A DNA stretch of 64,000 nt, taken from Polydactylus sextarius. Taxonomy: Eukaryota > Chordata > Actinopteri > Polynemidae. The position numbers were made by a program, and so were the translations under genes. This document shows, piece after piece, positions 36,201 to 53,132 of the stretch; positions within the stretch are counted from its first letter, which is position 1, and every line of letters starts with the position of its first letter. The notes below the pieces were generated by a model. It made no database searches. It saw only the letters and a list, made by a program, of their open reading frames with translations, and was not told the origin of the DNA. The stretch lies in contig CM028926.1 in the NCBI GenBank assembly GCA_016801845.1, forward strand, positions 9,646,501 to 9,710,500, read 5' to 3'.

Positions 36201-37829
36201 ACAAGTTTACAATTATCAGTAACATCCAGTCTGTTGTATGAATAATAATGATTTATTATTCATGATGAGTCACAATTGTGGGAAAAAAAAAAAAAGCTAC
36301 AAAAGATGAGAGGTGCGTTTTACGCTTATTACCTGTTGACGAGGTAGAGGAAGTTTTGAATCATCCCGCGGGCCGTGTCTGTCATCTCTGACAGCAGGAG
36401 GCCGTTGATGACCCAGTAGGAGTCCCTGTTGAGCACAGAGCAGCTCGCATCACTGTCTCACTCTGAGCTCGGTCCTCTGGCTGTGATCTCTCCTCTACTG
36501 ACTTTGTCAGGCAGCTGAGCGACAGCCTTCATTGTTCACTCACCAGTAGTAGACTTCCCTGAAGCGCCCTCCCGGCACAACAACAGGATGTGGGATGTAT
36601 ATCTGCGAGTAGAGCTCTGGGTGATCTCTAACACCGACGTGGATCTGCAGAAGAAATTATATTTAACAAAAAAAAGGTGGAAAAATCCTGCTGCAACAAG
36701 AGCAACTGGATAAAAAGACTAATAAAGACACTGGAGAAACGACACAAGGGATAAATATTAATTAACATTTGGTGTCGACTTCATACTCGTCACCTTTCTG
36801 CCGAGAGATTTCCACAGACCGTGGATCTTCTCAGCCCAGTCACGCAGCTTCTCGTCTGCGATTCGTCCCAGGAGCTTCGGCCTGTGTAGAAAAAAAAAAA
36901 AAAAGTCGACATTAAAAAAAAAAAGTTGACATTAAAACACTTCAAACAACCGAATCTCTTCTCACTTTTCGCGCCAGTCGGTCGGCGTCCACGACTCGAA
37001 CTCCGTCCCCGGTTTGTCAAAGTACAAAGCGACGAACTGCTGCAGCTTCTCAGGTTCGACGGCGCCGCCCGGAGCTTCATCAGAGAGGTTACGAAAAGCA
37101 GACAATACTTCATCTGTTGGAGGGGAAAAGACCCAACCCTTTAAATCAACAATTTATTAATCATAAAGACATAAAATAAATCAGGATTAATTACCAGGTT
37201 TCGCCTTCAGCGTCATGTCCACAAAGTATTTGTCATCGTCAAACAGTTTAGCTCTTTGGACCTGATCCAAAACGGGCCCGAAGCAGAAGATTTCACTGAA
37301 ATGAATCGTTAAAAAATGTGAACTATTATCAATAATTAACAGACGATCATAAAAGTCAACAAATAACTGATTACAAAGACCTTCGGAGAGGCAATAAAAC
37401 GGTAACGTCAACATGCAAAGGTCTGTTGAGTCAGATGTCGGATATTTTTAGGTAAAAACTAAGTGAAAGTGTTTATTTAAACCACTTGAATGAACCACTT
37501 TCGTGGTTTTAGCAGCAGCTGAAGTCTGATGTCATCTCAGTAACATTTAGTTTAAGCAACAGGACAGTAAGAGAAAAAGAAAAAACTGCAAGAATCGACT
37601 TAAACGGATAAACAAGATGAAAAAACCTGCTCGGTCTCGAGGTTTAAGGAATCAGGAAGGAGTTGAATAACAGGAAGTGGTTTTAATACAGTCGCTCTGA
37701 AACCTGACGGAAAAAAAAAAAAAAAACATTTTGTTATTCATCTTACCTGTCGCACGGCGGCGGATAGACGACGGCGGCGTCGACCAAAACAGCGAGTGAC
37801 AAAAAGCAAAACACCATCAATCCATTCAT
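30205..37829 (-). CDS. treh: Trehalase (GH37), 15 coding exons
   Basis: Hydrolyses trehalose to two glucose molecules, in vertebrates at the intestinal and renal brush border. Minus-strand coding exons: 37829-37747, 37295-37195, 37113-36966, 36881-36794, 36644-36544, 36425-36333, 34399-34283, 34026-33901, 33802-33753, 33493-33293, 33198-32981, 32023-31912, 31484-31372, 31248-31195 and 30303-30205. All phases agree and give 567 aa (human about 583). The N-terminus, MNGLMVFCFLSLAVLVDAA, is a signal peptide. Family signatures are PGGRF-EVYYWDSYW (exons 5-6), GQQWDFPNAW (exon 12) and GGGGEY (exon 14). From the bacterial family, the Asp in AESGWDF (exon 10) is the likely acid and the Glu in GGGGEY the likely base; both are present. 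All introns are GT-AG except the one after exon 13, which uses GC. The C-terminus lacks a GPI-type hydrophobic tail. ddx6 lies upstream in tandem. Confidence 0.95.
31249..31371 (-). other. treh: treh intron with a GC donor
   Basis: This 123-bp intron starts at GAAAAG|GCGAGT and ends CTGACAG|TACGAT. Joining these points gives phase 0 and the conserved order MFEK-YDVNGDG. Apart from the C the donor fits the consensus, as expected for functional GC-AG introns. No GT nearby would keep the frame and homology. Confidence 0.8.
31594..31620. repeat. (TG)n microsatellite in a treh intron
   Basis: About 13 uninterrupted TG units within the intron between treh exons 12 and 13. Confidence 0.95.
32580..32900. 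repeat. AT-only low-complexity tract in a treh intron
   Basis: More than 300 bp are almost purely A and T, with TATATA, AATAAAAT and TTATTATT words. It lies inside the intron between treh exons 11 and 12. No structure beyond low complexity was seen. Confidence 0.85.
34400..36332 (-). other. treh: Largest treh intron (between exons 6 and 7)
   Basis: A 1.9-kb intron joining FLYLVNR to YGFVPNG. It contains a TAGATAGATAGATCTAGATAG patch near 35412, a CTAACGTTAGC palindrome near 35760 and several A/T runs. No additional exon was seen. Confidence 0.8.
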
Positions 37830-38004
37830 CTTCGAGCTGTGAAGTGAAGTGATAGCGGAGAACGAGAGTGAAACGTGTGGCGAGGGAGAGAGAAGACGTA
37901 GTTATTGTTTATCGAGACGTTGAAGCAGGAAGCAGCAGGAACACGCCAACGTCAACAGAACAATAGCGAAATTAAAACAAACAAAAAAAAAAAAAAAAAG
38001 ACAA

Positions 38005-38060
38005 ACTTCACACGTGATAAATTTCAGTGAGCTTTTATTTTCCGACAACAAAATGTTCCA
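38005..38060 (-). terminator. ddx6: Candidate ddx6 poly(A) site
   Basis: On the minus strand AATAAA (38034-38039) is followed about 20 bases later by a G/U-rich stretch (GTGTGAAGTTTGTC) and then a U run, the classic order of a cleavage/polyadenylation site. It lies about 200 bp before the treh start codon, so it would close ddx6 just ahead of the next gene. Confidence 0.5.
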
Positions 38061-41000
38061 ATAACATTCATGAAATTACATCCGTTCATCTTAAATCCAC
38101 TGTAAAAAAAAAAATAAATTAGCTTCACTGAAAAGAAAAAAAAAAAAAAAAAAAAAAAGAAAGAAATTGCCAATTATTATTATTGTTGTTTTGTTTTTTT
38201 TGGACCAAATTTGTCAACAAATAAAAAATAAAATAAACTCTTAATTCACTTAAATTTGGATACTTTAAATTAATTGTACTTCAACTTGAAAATTTTCATT
38301 TTGAAGAAAAAAAATCCAAATCTAAGGGCAACTTTTTCCCAAAAAACATTAAGGTTTTTATACCCATCATCATCTGGATCATGTGATCTTGTTTTTATCC
38401 CTTAAATTATTATTATTACTTTATTTTATTTTTTTAAATCGTTAACGCCCGCAGGCTTCCTCCCTCTTGGTGTTTTTTTTTTTTTTTAACTAATGCACAA
38501 GTCTGAGATTAATTTCTCTCGTCTCCTCTTTAATAGAAAAGCCAATTTGTACACGATTAAGTGTGATAATAAACTATCAAGAGAGGATGAACGTGTGCAT
38601 CAGGGCAGCAAGTGCACGAATTTACCCACCCGACAATTTAAATAATAATAAAAAAAAAAAAAAAAAAACCTTAAAGAACGAGACAATTTAGTCACAAACG
38701 ATCCAATTAATCACCTGATCTGAGGCGAGATGCTCGTCTCGGTCTTTAAGGTTTAAGACGACAGCCACTGGAAGTAAAGCAGCAAACACACACACACTCT
38801 TACACACACACACGCATACAAACACACACACACATGCATACAAACACACACACCATCAGGTCCTGGAGGATCCTTGATTTGAGCCTTGAAAGTGTTCGCG
38901 AGAGCAATTACAACCAGTGGGTCGACACGAAAAAAAAAAAAAAAAAAAAAAAAACAAGCAGCTGCCAAGTGCCTGTGTAATTAGATCCCTGTTCACTCAA
39001 CTAATGCGTAATTAATTTAGTTTTTTTTTTCCTAAACAAACAAACAAACCCCTCCCACCCCTAAACACCCAAAAAAAAAATTAAATAAATAAAAATAATA
39101 AATTCAAAACAGCCAAATTTTTCTTTTTTTTCTGTTTCAGGGACGTCAGCAGAATTAAGAGAACAGGGATCAGTCGTAACCAATGAGAATAATAAAAAAA
39201 ATAAAGGGACATTATCTTCAACTAAACAACTTTGTTTCGTCTTTTTTAAAAAAAGAAAGTATAAATTAAATAATATAACATTAATATTCTCATTGATTAG
39301 AACAGATTAATGGAAAGCATCTCACCGTAATAAAGGGAACCTCTTTGCAAAAATAAAGACAATTTTTTTCTTGTTTTTGTTTTTGCAAATTAAGGTCGTT
39401 GCGTTAATAAATTCCCATAAAAAAAAAAGCAATAATGGCAGAAAAATCAGCTTCAAAACTCTTGTTTATACTTTTCCTTCTTGTGCCAATTATTATTCAT
39501 TTATTTCTAATATTCTGCACCAACGTACACTTCACTTTTCTCCACCTCTTTATTTTTTTTCTTTGAGTTTTTTTTTTTCTTCCCTCGAGGCGTCGTGAGC
39601 GTGAAGTCGTCGTAGTAAAAGCGGTGCAGTCGAGTGTTACCGCCTGAACTCGCTTCTCTGTGCGTCAGAAGTGCAGCTCAACCTCGAGCTCGGGTTGTTT
39701 TGTTGTATTTTATTTTATTTTTTTTTAATTTTAGCAAAGCATCTTTTTAAAGTTAGCGACGCACAGAGAACGAATTCCTGCTACATTTTCGTTTCGTTTT
39801 AAATGTCAGATGGTTCGTTTTTTTTTTTCCCCCATTTTTGATACATTTGGCCGACATTTTTCAAAAGAAAAAGAAAAAAAAAAAAACGTTAAGGGAGGAG
39901 AGGTGATAAAAACCACAGCATCCTACTTTAATCTTTTTTTTTTTTTAAATGTTTGTGAAGTAATATAGCTGTGCAACAAGAGCACAGATCAACGTAACAG
40001 CTATTATCCTCTCCCCCCCAAAAAAAAAAAAAAAAACAAATTCTCTGCCAATTCAGCTGCACTGCAGCGAGTAGAACAACTACATGATAGAATAATATTT
40101 TCTCTCTTCCAACAACAACACTCGCTATAAACCGATCAGATCAGAGTGCGTCTCAAGAGTCAGTTTCACAAGTTAAGGCTGGTGACAACAAAGAATTCAT
40201 TTACTCAAAAAAAAACAAAACAAAAAAACAAAAACGTCGTCTGCCGAGTCGAGCCGCTTGTTAACACTGGTCGCAGGAGAACGAGAGCAACGAGTTTCTT
40301 CTTCGAAAGAATTGCACCAACCAACAAATATCATGTTAACGTCATTTCGGAGGAAGGGGCTAAAACGATTATCGGTGACCGACTCTGCCTCCTAAAAAAA
40401 AAAAAAAATAAAATAAAAATAAAAAAAACGTTTCATGCACAAAGTCATTTAAATGTTTTCTTTTAGATTCTAATAAATTCTGCAATTTTCTTTTTAAAAT
40501 TATAAATAAGTCACAGGCCAATATTGCAGATCGATCAAACAAACTGGTAGTAAAGGAAACAGTCTCCAGTGCTGACGAGAGAAGAGGAAGAAGAGGAGGA
40601 AGAAGAAGGGGAAAAAAAAATCTTTTCAGTTTGTCATCCAGCCTTTTCAACTTGTTTAAAACAATCTTAAAATGAAGGTATGTACATAAAGGTGTTTGTC
40701 GACACCTCACGTCTGCGTCTGCTGCATCGTCGCAGATTTCTAAGTATAAGTATGGCCATCCATAGGAAGGTGAAACACAGGACGAAGAGAAAACAAAACC
40801 CTCCAAAGTAAAACTCCAACCCAAAAAAAAAAAAAAAAAACAAACAGGAATCCTCATGACTCAAGGTGTTGAGAGGCTGCGTCGCGTTTTTTTTTTTTTT
40901 TTTTTACCTCCTCCCCCATTTTTTTTAGTGTTCTGATGCTGAAGACAAAGAGGAAAGAGTTTGGGTTTTTTCTTATTTTTTCCTCAAACGAGCAACTGGA

Positions 41001-41807
41001 CTCAAAAGTCTAGTCTGTGGCTTTCTCTTGGGGAAAAAAATCCTGCATCTTCGTGTGTCCATGGAAACATCCCCAAGAGAGTTTTTGCATGTGTGTGTGT
41101 TTGTGTGTGTATATATATATATGTGTGTGTGTGTGTCCTCATTTGTCATCAATCAAGCCAGACTCTCGATCGAGTGCAGCGACGGCAGCAGCAACGTCCA
41201 GCGACGGCAACAGTAACAGACCTCATCATCGTCGTAACTCCATTCACTGCAAACGGGATGAAAACCAACCAAAACAAAAAACAAAAAAAAAAAAAATTTA
41301 ATTAGTGTAACGACGTTTTCAATTAGGTGAACGCACACGTGTATGTTTTGTATGTTTTTATGCGATGAAGCGAGAGGGAAAAAAAAAAAAAAATGACGAG
41401 TTATTACTTTTAAGAAACGAGTTGAACTGCTTGTTAAGGCACTTGATACAAATTGGTTAAAACTTTCCAAAAATGAAAAAGGTGAAGAATGGAGGATGTT
41501 GGTTACTGAGGTGGGAGGATGATGGAGGATGATGGAGGATGAAAGGGGCGACGGGGGCGGTGTAGGTGGGGGTACTGTTGGTGCTGGCTTTGTGTCATTC
41601 GGTGGATATGAAATCATCACGACGATGTGCATCATTGATATTATATTTTTCTCGACTTGGTCCCATTCTTTCCTCTCTCTCTCTCTCTCCTCCCGGTGCT
41701 TATGTTGTCTTCAGATGTGTGTGTGGTTTTGGAGGGAGGGTGTAGGTGTGGGTGTAGTTGCAGCACTGAGCCCTATAAAAAGAGCAAATGAGTTCTTCCA
41801 ATAATAA

Positions 41808-41980
41808 AAAAAAAAAAAAAAAAATGAAGAAGAAAAGAAGAAGAAAAAAAAAAAAAAAAAAAAAAGGCGTCCATCATTCGTCAAAAATACACATTCCTTA
41901 TGGTGGCATCCCCAAAAAACAGGAAGACAGACAAAAACTGTACATTTAAAAAAAAAAAAAAAAAGAAAAAAAAAAAAAAT
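41808..41980. repeat. Long A/G-rich low-complexity tracts
   Basis: Two oligo(A)-rich tracts (41808-41866 and 41948-41980) are separated by about 80 bp of ordinary sequence. On the ddx6 sense strand these are long U/C runs. They produce the poly-F/poly-S open frames of the region, which are not genes. Confidence 0.9.
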
Positions 41981-42214
41981 GACGACTCCAAGACGGGAGA
42001 GAGGGGCAGGTTGGGGGATGAAAAATAAAAGGTACAAAGGGGGAATGGAGGATGGACTGATCTGAAAAAGACAAGAGAGAGAAAGAAAAATCAGATAATT
42101 TAACACATTTAATTAGTTACCACTGATTAGTTGTGGAAATGCAGTGACGGCAGATTTAAAACAAGATGAGAACCAATGACGAGCCTCGTTTAGGTCACGT
42201 GACCGACAACCAAA

Positions 42215-42294
42215 ATGGCGGCGGAGGATGATGATGCTAACGTTAGCTTAGCGCTAACAGAGAAACTTTACATTGAAGCTTTAAAGAACAGAAG
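42215..42294 (+). other. Orphan first-exon-like frame with CACGTG and YY1-type context
   Basis: A start codon lies inside AAAATGGCGGCGGAGG, which matches the YY1 promoter motif, 14 bp after a CACGTG E-box (42196-42201). The frame begins MAAEDDDANVSLALTEK, runs 26 codons plus 2 nt and stops at a donor-like AGAAG|GTAATT. I do not recognise the peptide. A possible downstream acceptor (CTCCTGTTACAG|G, about 43109) gives only 14 more codons. It may be a displaced promoter and exon 1 of a gene, a decayed retroposed start, or chance. Confidence 0.35.
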
Positions 42295-42420
42295 GTAATT
42301 TTAAAATCATTTCTTCAGAAATAAATAGATGTTATTTACATTTCCTGTCTCGTCTATTTCAGATCAGTTGTTATTCACTTAAAAAGACGACGTATGTTTC
42401 TTTACGTCCGTCTCTTTGCT

Positions 42421-42599
42421 ATCGCTGTCGTCGCTGTTTATTAAAAATGGAGGTTGATTATTTTAGTTGACGCTCTCTCTGACCAATCAGTGGCCGTCAG
42501 TCTGGTCACAACACGTTTTAGTATCGACTCAGATCAACTGATTAAAACAAGTAGCTGGTACCAGGAACTAGCACCGAGTGGAAAACACTAGAAACTGAG
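42421..42599 (+). mobile_element. hAT-like MITE fragment
   Basis: Contains ATTAAAAATGGAGGTTGATT, GACCAATCAGTGGCCG, ACGTTTTAGTATCGACTC and a terminal AGTGGAAAACAC, all shared with the longer copy at 46066-46470. It has no coding capacity. Confidence 0.65.
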
Positions 42600-42722
42600 T
42601 AGAGACAAGTCTAATATTGTGCTTCTGTTCAGACTAAAAACTATTTTAATATCAGTTTAGTTTATTTCCTTTTTGCACCTTCATGTACAAACATTTCAGT
42701 CTTTTTCTCGCTCTTCAGACAC

Positions 42723-43072
42723 ATCAACCTGTTGTTTAGGAAAGTGATGAATCTGCTGATGTGAAACACCCTTCATCACCAAGACGTTGGGTAAGTCTTG
42801 TAAAACAGTGTTTTTAATAAACTCTGGGCTCACTTACTAAGTTATCAGTACTTCAGTTTATGTGTAGGGACCCTATTCATGCTACTGCTGAAGTGAAGTG
42901 ATATTTTGAGCTTTATTAGTGGTTAAAAAATGACAATTTAGATACGTTTGGCTGACTGCCCCATTTACTTTCATTGTTAACTATTTGGTTGTGAAAACAA
43001 AAGACGGTCAAACTGGATGTTACTTCAACCAACGTAAAATATCTGTTGAGGATGAGTTTGACTCATATTCAT
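42723..43072. mobile_element. Foldback MITE family, copy 4 (core plus right arm)
   Basis: Begins in the element core (ACATCAACCTGTTGTTTAGG) and continues through a right arm almost identical to that of copy 2, including TTATGTGTAGGGACCCTATT. It ends at GAGTTTGACTCATATTCAT. The left arm is missing. It is inserted in the presumed ddx6 3' UTR. Confidence 0.75.
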
Positions 43073-43585
43073 CAGAAAATAACCTTGAAATCACTGCTCC
43101 TGTTACAGGTTGTTTATCGTATTAAATCAGGACAAAGATGCTTCTTGGTAAAACCTGCAGCCGCACGTACAAATGTTTTAAAAGGACAGTTAAGGTCGGC
43201 GGAAGATAAAAGCTTTCTCATCTTTCTTTTCATTATTGTAAATGGTCTCTGTTGTATTCAACGTGGTAACACACCTTCTCTCGTGTTTTTACTCGATAGA
43301 GCAGAAAGAAAAAAGCTTCATTTAGATAATGACGGTAATAAAAGGCTAAATTACATTTAGTCGTAAGCCTGTAAGCTTTAGCTCGCACGTCTAATGTCTA
43401 ATAACAGCTCAGCTAAACGTTATATCTGCCATTAATCAGTGTAACGATAACATCTTTTGTTCTGACTCGTGTGTTAAAACGGTTACATTGACCTCAGGAG
43501 ACAGACAATGGGGAAACAGAAAAGCACTTAAATCATCCTGGAACGATCATCAAGTATAAGTGTGTGTACATATAGACTCACTGGC

Positions 43586-50079
<6,494 letters not shown>

Positions 50080-50587
50080 GTTTGCACTGTTTGTTTTTTT
50101 TGTTTTAATTACTATTATTTAGTTTGTTTATTTTTAAATTCTCTTCCAATGGCAATAAAAACAACCCTCTTTAACAAGTCTCTCTAGAGGAAATTTAAGA
50201 TTGTCCTTCCCTCTTTTTTCTTTCTTTTTTTTTTTTTGTCCTTTATTAATTATCTAAACATAAAGTGTCCAAAACAAAAAAAAAAAAAAAAAAAATCTTC
50301 TTCTCTTTCCAAAAGTCTCAGCAGGTTCTTCAACAAAAAAAAATACTGTCCGTCTGACATCAAGTGTCAAGAAATAAATCCCTCTTTTCAATTTTCAGAA
50401 GACTCCTAGGCATATATTCCTTTAACAAATTAGGGATTGGCATAGATGTAAAATTTGCCAAAATATCTGTAAAAACCATACACCAGGAGGACTTAAACTA
50501 GCGTTCAGGTTTTGGCCGACTGTTCAGCTAGCCATCGTATTTAGCTTCACCGAGCCGACGCGTCCTTTCTCAGGCTTTTTCCAACCC

Positions 50588-51320
50588 CTGAAACACAAGA
50601 CAAACAACGTTAGTAACCTTACAAAATAACACTACCGGGTTATAAAAATAGCCTGTTGTGTCTGGAGGTTTACCAAGTCAACATTTATGGTTAATAAACA
50701 GCCGTAACAGCACATAACTGGCCTACATCAAAAGTTAGCCGAACACATTAATGCTATATAGTTAACATCTGCTAACAGATAATAAACGGACATATACGCA
50801 AATATTTCCGTCATTAGCTGCTCGGTTACCTTCGTGCTGTTTAGTCAAAGGAGTCTAATGCAAAAAAAATACCTAAATGCGTATCCGCCCGGGGCACATT
50901 GTTTCTCATTTGCTTCAAGTAGCCAGTTAGCATCAAGCTAGCATCATGCTAGCAACCGACATCTGGCGAACTAGCGCATGAAGCGTTAGCTTGTCGCTAA
51001 TGTGCTGTTCCGAGTAATCGGAACACTATCTAAAAACACACGTGTATAAACAAGAAGAAAAACTGTCATTGTTTTATAACGAAAGCACCAATATTACCAC
51101 AACGAAACTAGATAGTCACCAACAAGTCATATCAGTTTCCGAAGCCGTTTCGGCTTGTCGTGCTAACTATATTAGCATGCTAGCATGCTAGCACAACCTG
51201 GCTAACGATGGCGAAATAACATTAACAGTTTGCGCTAATTATAAAAGTCGCCACAGAATGGTTGAATGTTTAATAAACGGCTAACGACAAGCAGAAGTAG
51301 TTGAGATATAAACGCGTTTA
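50588..51320 (-). other. ddx6: ddx6 first intron
   Basis: Runs from a donor CGAG|GTAAAC (GT at 51321-51320) to the acceptor at 50588-50589. It contains repeated TTAGC/GCTAGC words, including the self-complementary ATGCTAGCATGCTAGCA near 51177-51193. No coding exon was seen. Confidence 0.5.
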
Positions 51321-51321
51321 C

Positions 51322-51470
51322 CTCGGATAAATGAAATAACCGGTTCCCTATGTGGTGTTTGAGAAGTGTAATCAATTTTTTAGCTGACTACGAAAGACTC
51401 TCATCAACCAGCCGTTCAAGATGGCTTCCACTCGTATTTGAACCCGCCCCCCGGTCCTCACAATCAGCTG
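51322..51470 (-). promoter_or_regulatory. ddx6: ddx6 noncoding first exon and promoter region
   Basis: The exon end CGAG|GTAAAC is at 51322. Upstream lies CAAGATGGC (51417-51425), a YY1-type motif often placed at transcription starts, and a GC box (CCCGCCCCCCGG, about 51446). CpG-containing, TATA-less composition suits a housekeeping promoter. The exact start site cannot be read from sequence. Confidence 0.45.
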
Positions 51471-51474
51471 ATTT

Positions 51475-52086
51475 CATTTCAAATCAACGTTTTAATCTTT
51501 TATTTTTATTATTATTTACCTCACAAATATCCAACACTAACACTTATTATTAATATTAAAGACAAATTAACCCGCTACAGCTACATATATCCAGCTCGCG
51601 TCGGTGTTAGCATCATTATTTTATTTTATTTTATTTTTTTTAATTTAACTATCTATCCAGTCAATAAGTTGTCAAACAATTATATTGCTCTAATTATTAA
51701 TTAATTAAATATTTTTGTTGGTATTTATTGTGATATAGTAAAAACATATATATTAAAAAAAAAAAAAAGCTTTTATTATGACAATACCGGAAGTGCCACC
51801 CACATTTGTTGACAAATCAAACTGTCTTTTATATTTTCAAAATTTAAATGCATTTCTGCAGAAAACGAAACAAACTTTCACCATTTCAGTGAAGCACTGT
51901 TATTGATCTCAGATAAAAGCAAAAAATATATATATAATGATAATAATAATAATTCAAAGAAGATGTTTCGTGGGTGAGAGACACAGACTGTCGATTAAAT
52001 AAAAACAATCAAATAAAAATAATAAACGGTTAAGCAATCACTGTAGTGCCTGTATTTCTGTTGATGCATGATGTTACACACACACC

Positions 52087-52143
<57 letters not shown>

Positions 52144-53040
52144 CAGTTCATCTATTTTCCGCAGAATGACTCTGAGCAGCATGTGTTGCACTATGTGTTA
52201 AGTGCAAATGTGAAGATTTAACCACAGAATCACACTTTTTCTGACATGTTTTTCACACTGGATGAGTTTACATGCTTTGTGTTGGAACATCGGTCAAACC
52301 TCCAGTCACCTGTGTCCACAACAGCAAACACTTTGAAACATTTCTTCTTCTTATCGTTTTTATTTTAATATAAAATTGAACCTGATGTACTCAGTCTGCT
52401 TAGTGTTAATGTTTATAAACTCAACATGTTTATGTTTTAGTTGCTGAATTACAGCATTTTATGTTTTATTGTGAAATCTACATAATATACAACTAATGCA
52501 AAGCCACAGATTAACTCATATACAACTTCACATACACATTTTTATGCTTATATTTAATGTTATTCTACTTTTTACATTTCTTAAATCACATTATTTACTC
52601 TTATCCTTCTTTAATTGTGTTTTATTTTATGTCTACACCATCAAACCTTTAATTCATCTGTTTGCAGCAGAAGTTGACTAAACACTTCTCTATCCACGAT
52701 TACGATGATTTTTACGATTAAATCAAAAAACTCAAACATCCACAAACAGCAGCTGATGTTTAAGATCATTTAACACAAACATCTAAGATTAAACATTTGA
52801 TTAAATCAAATAAATCTGACCTCTTCACTGCAACTGCTTCATATTTGTCATATCTAGAAATAAACTAAAAGGAGCAAAATTACTGATACTTTCATTACCA
52901 CTGTTGTTTGCTTATGATGGGAATCCTGCAAACGCTTTTTTTTTCCTGTATTGATGTGTGCACCGCACACACACACCCACCCACCAACCCAGACAGCGGC
53001 ACCAAAAACCCCTGCAAAAGAAAAAAAAAAATCAGCAGAG
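51475..53040. other. Intergenic between ddx6 and cxcr5
   Basis: AT-rich DNA with a 50-bp (AT)n repeat at 52091-52140 and several A/T runs. No gene was seen. The frames at 52854-53146 and 52908-53142 overlap the cxcr5 upstream region and are not protein-like. Confidence 0.6.
52091..52140. repeat. (AT)n microsatellite
   Basis: About 25 uninterrupted AT units between ddx6 and cxcr5. Confidence 0.95.
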
Positions 53041-53044
53041 CAAA

Positions 53045-53054
53045 TATATATAAG
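53045..53054 (+). promoter_or_regulatory. cxcr5: Candidate TATA box of cxcr5
   Basis: TATATATAAG lies 79-88 bp before the proposed first start codon, which would place transcription start near 53075 and leave a short leader. Position and sequence fit a TATA box, but AT-rich surroundings make chance matches likely. Confidence 0.35.
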
Positions 53055-53132
53055 AACCAACAGCAACAGGAAGTACAACACATTTCAATACAGCAGTGTG
53101 AGCTATATAGCGAGTGACCAAGATTTGCCCCG

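Larger units (their letters stand above)
38060..43585 (-). other. ddx6: Probable long 3' UTR / 3' flank of ddx6
   Basis: About 5.5 kb lies between the ddx6 stop and the candidate poly(A) site, with no coding exon of treh or ddx6. Vertebrate DDX6 transcripts are known to carry 3' UTRs of several kb, so most of this may be UTR. It has many A/T runs, CA repeats (38785-38855), TG and TATATA patches (41092-41135) and very long purine runs (41808-41866, 41948-41980). A hAT-like fragment (about 42421-42599), a foldback copy (42723-43072) and a plus-strand first-exon-like frame (42215-42294) also fall here. Confidence 0.45.

Noticed and set aside
40369..42106. Minus-strand frames rich in F, S and K
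   Set aside because: Translations of long A/T runs in the presumed ddx6 3' UTR.
43046..43360. 104-codon frame as exon 2 of the 42215 orphan exon
   Set aside because: The possible acceptor near 43109 reads only 14 codons in the required frame; the long frame itself starts inside a transposon arm.
52091..52140. (AT)25 as a promoter or origin element
   Set aside because: Plain dinucleotide repeat with no flanking functional motif.
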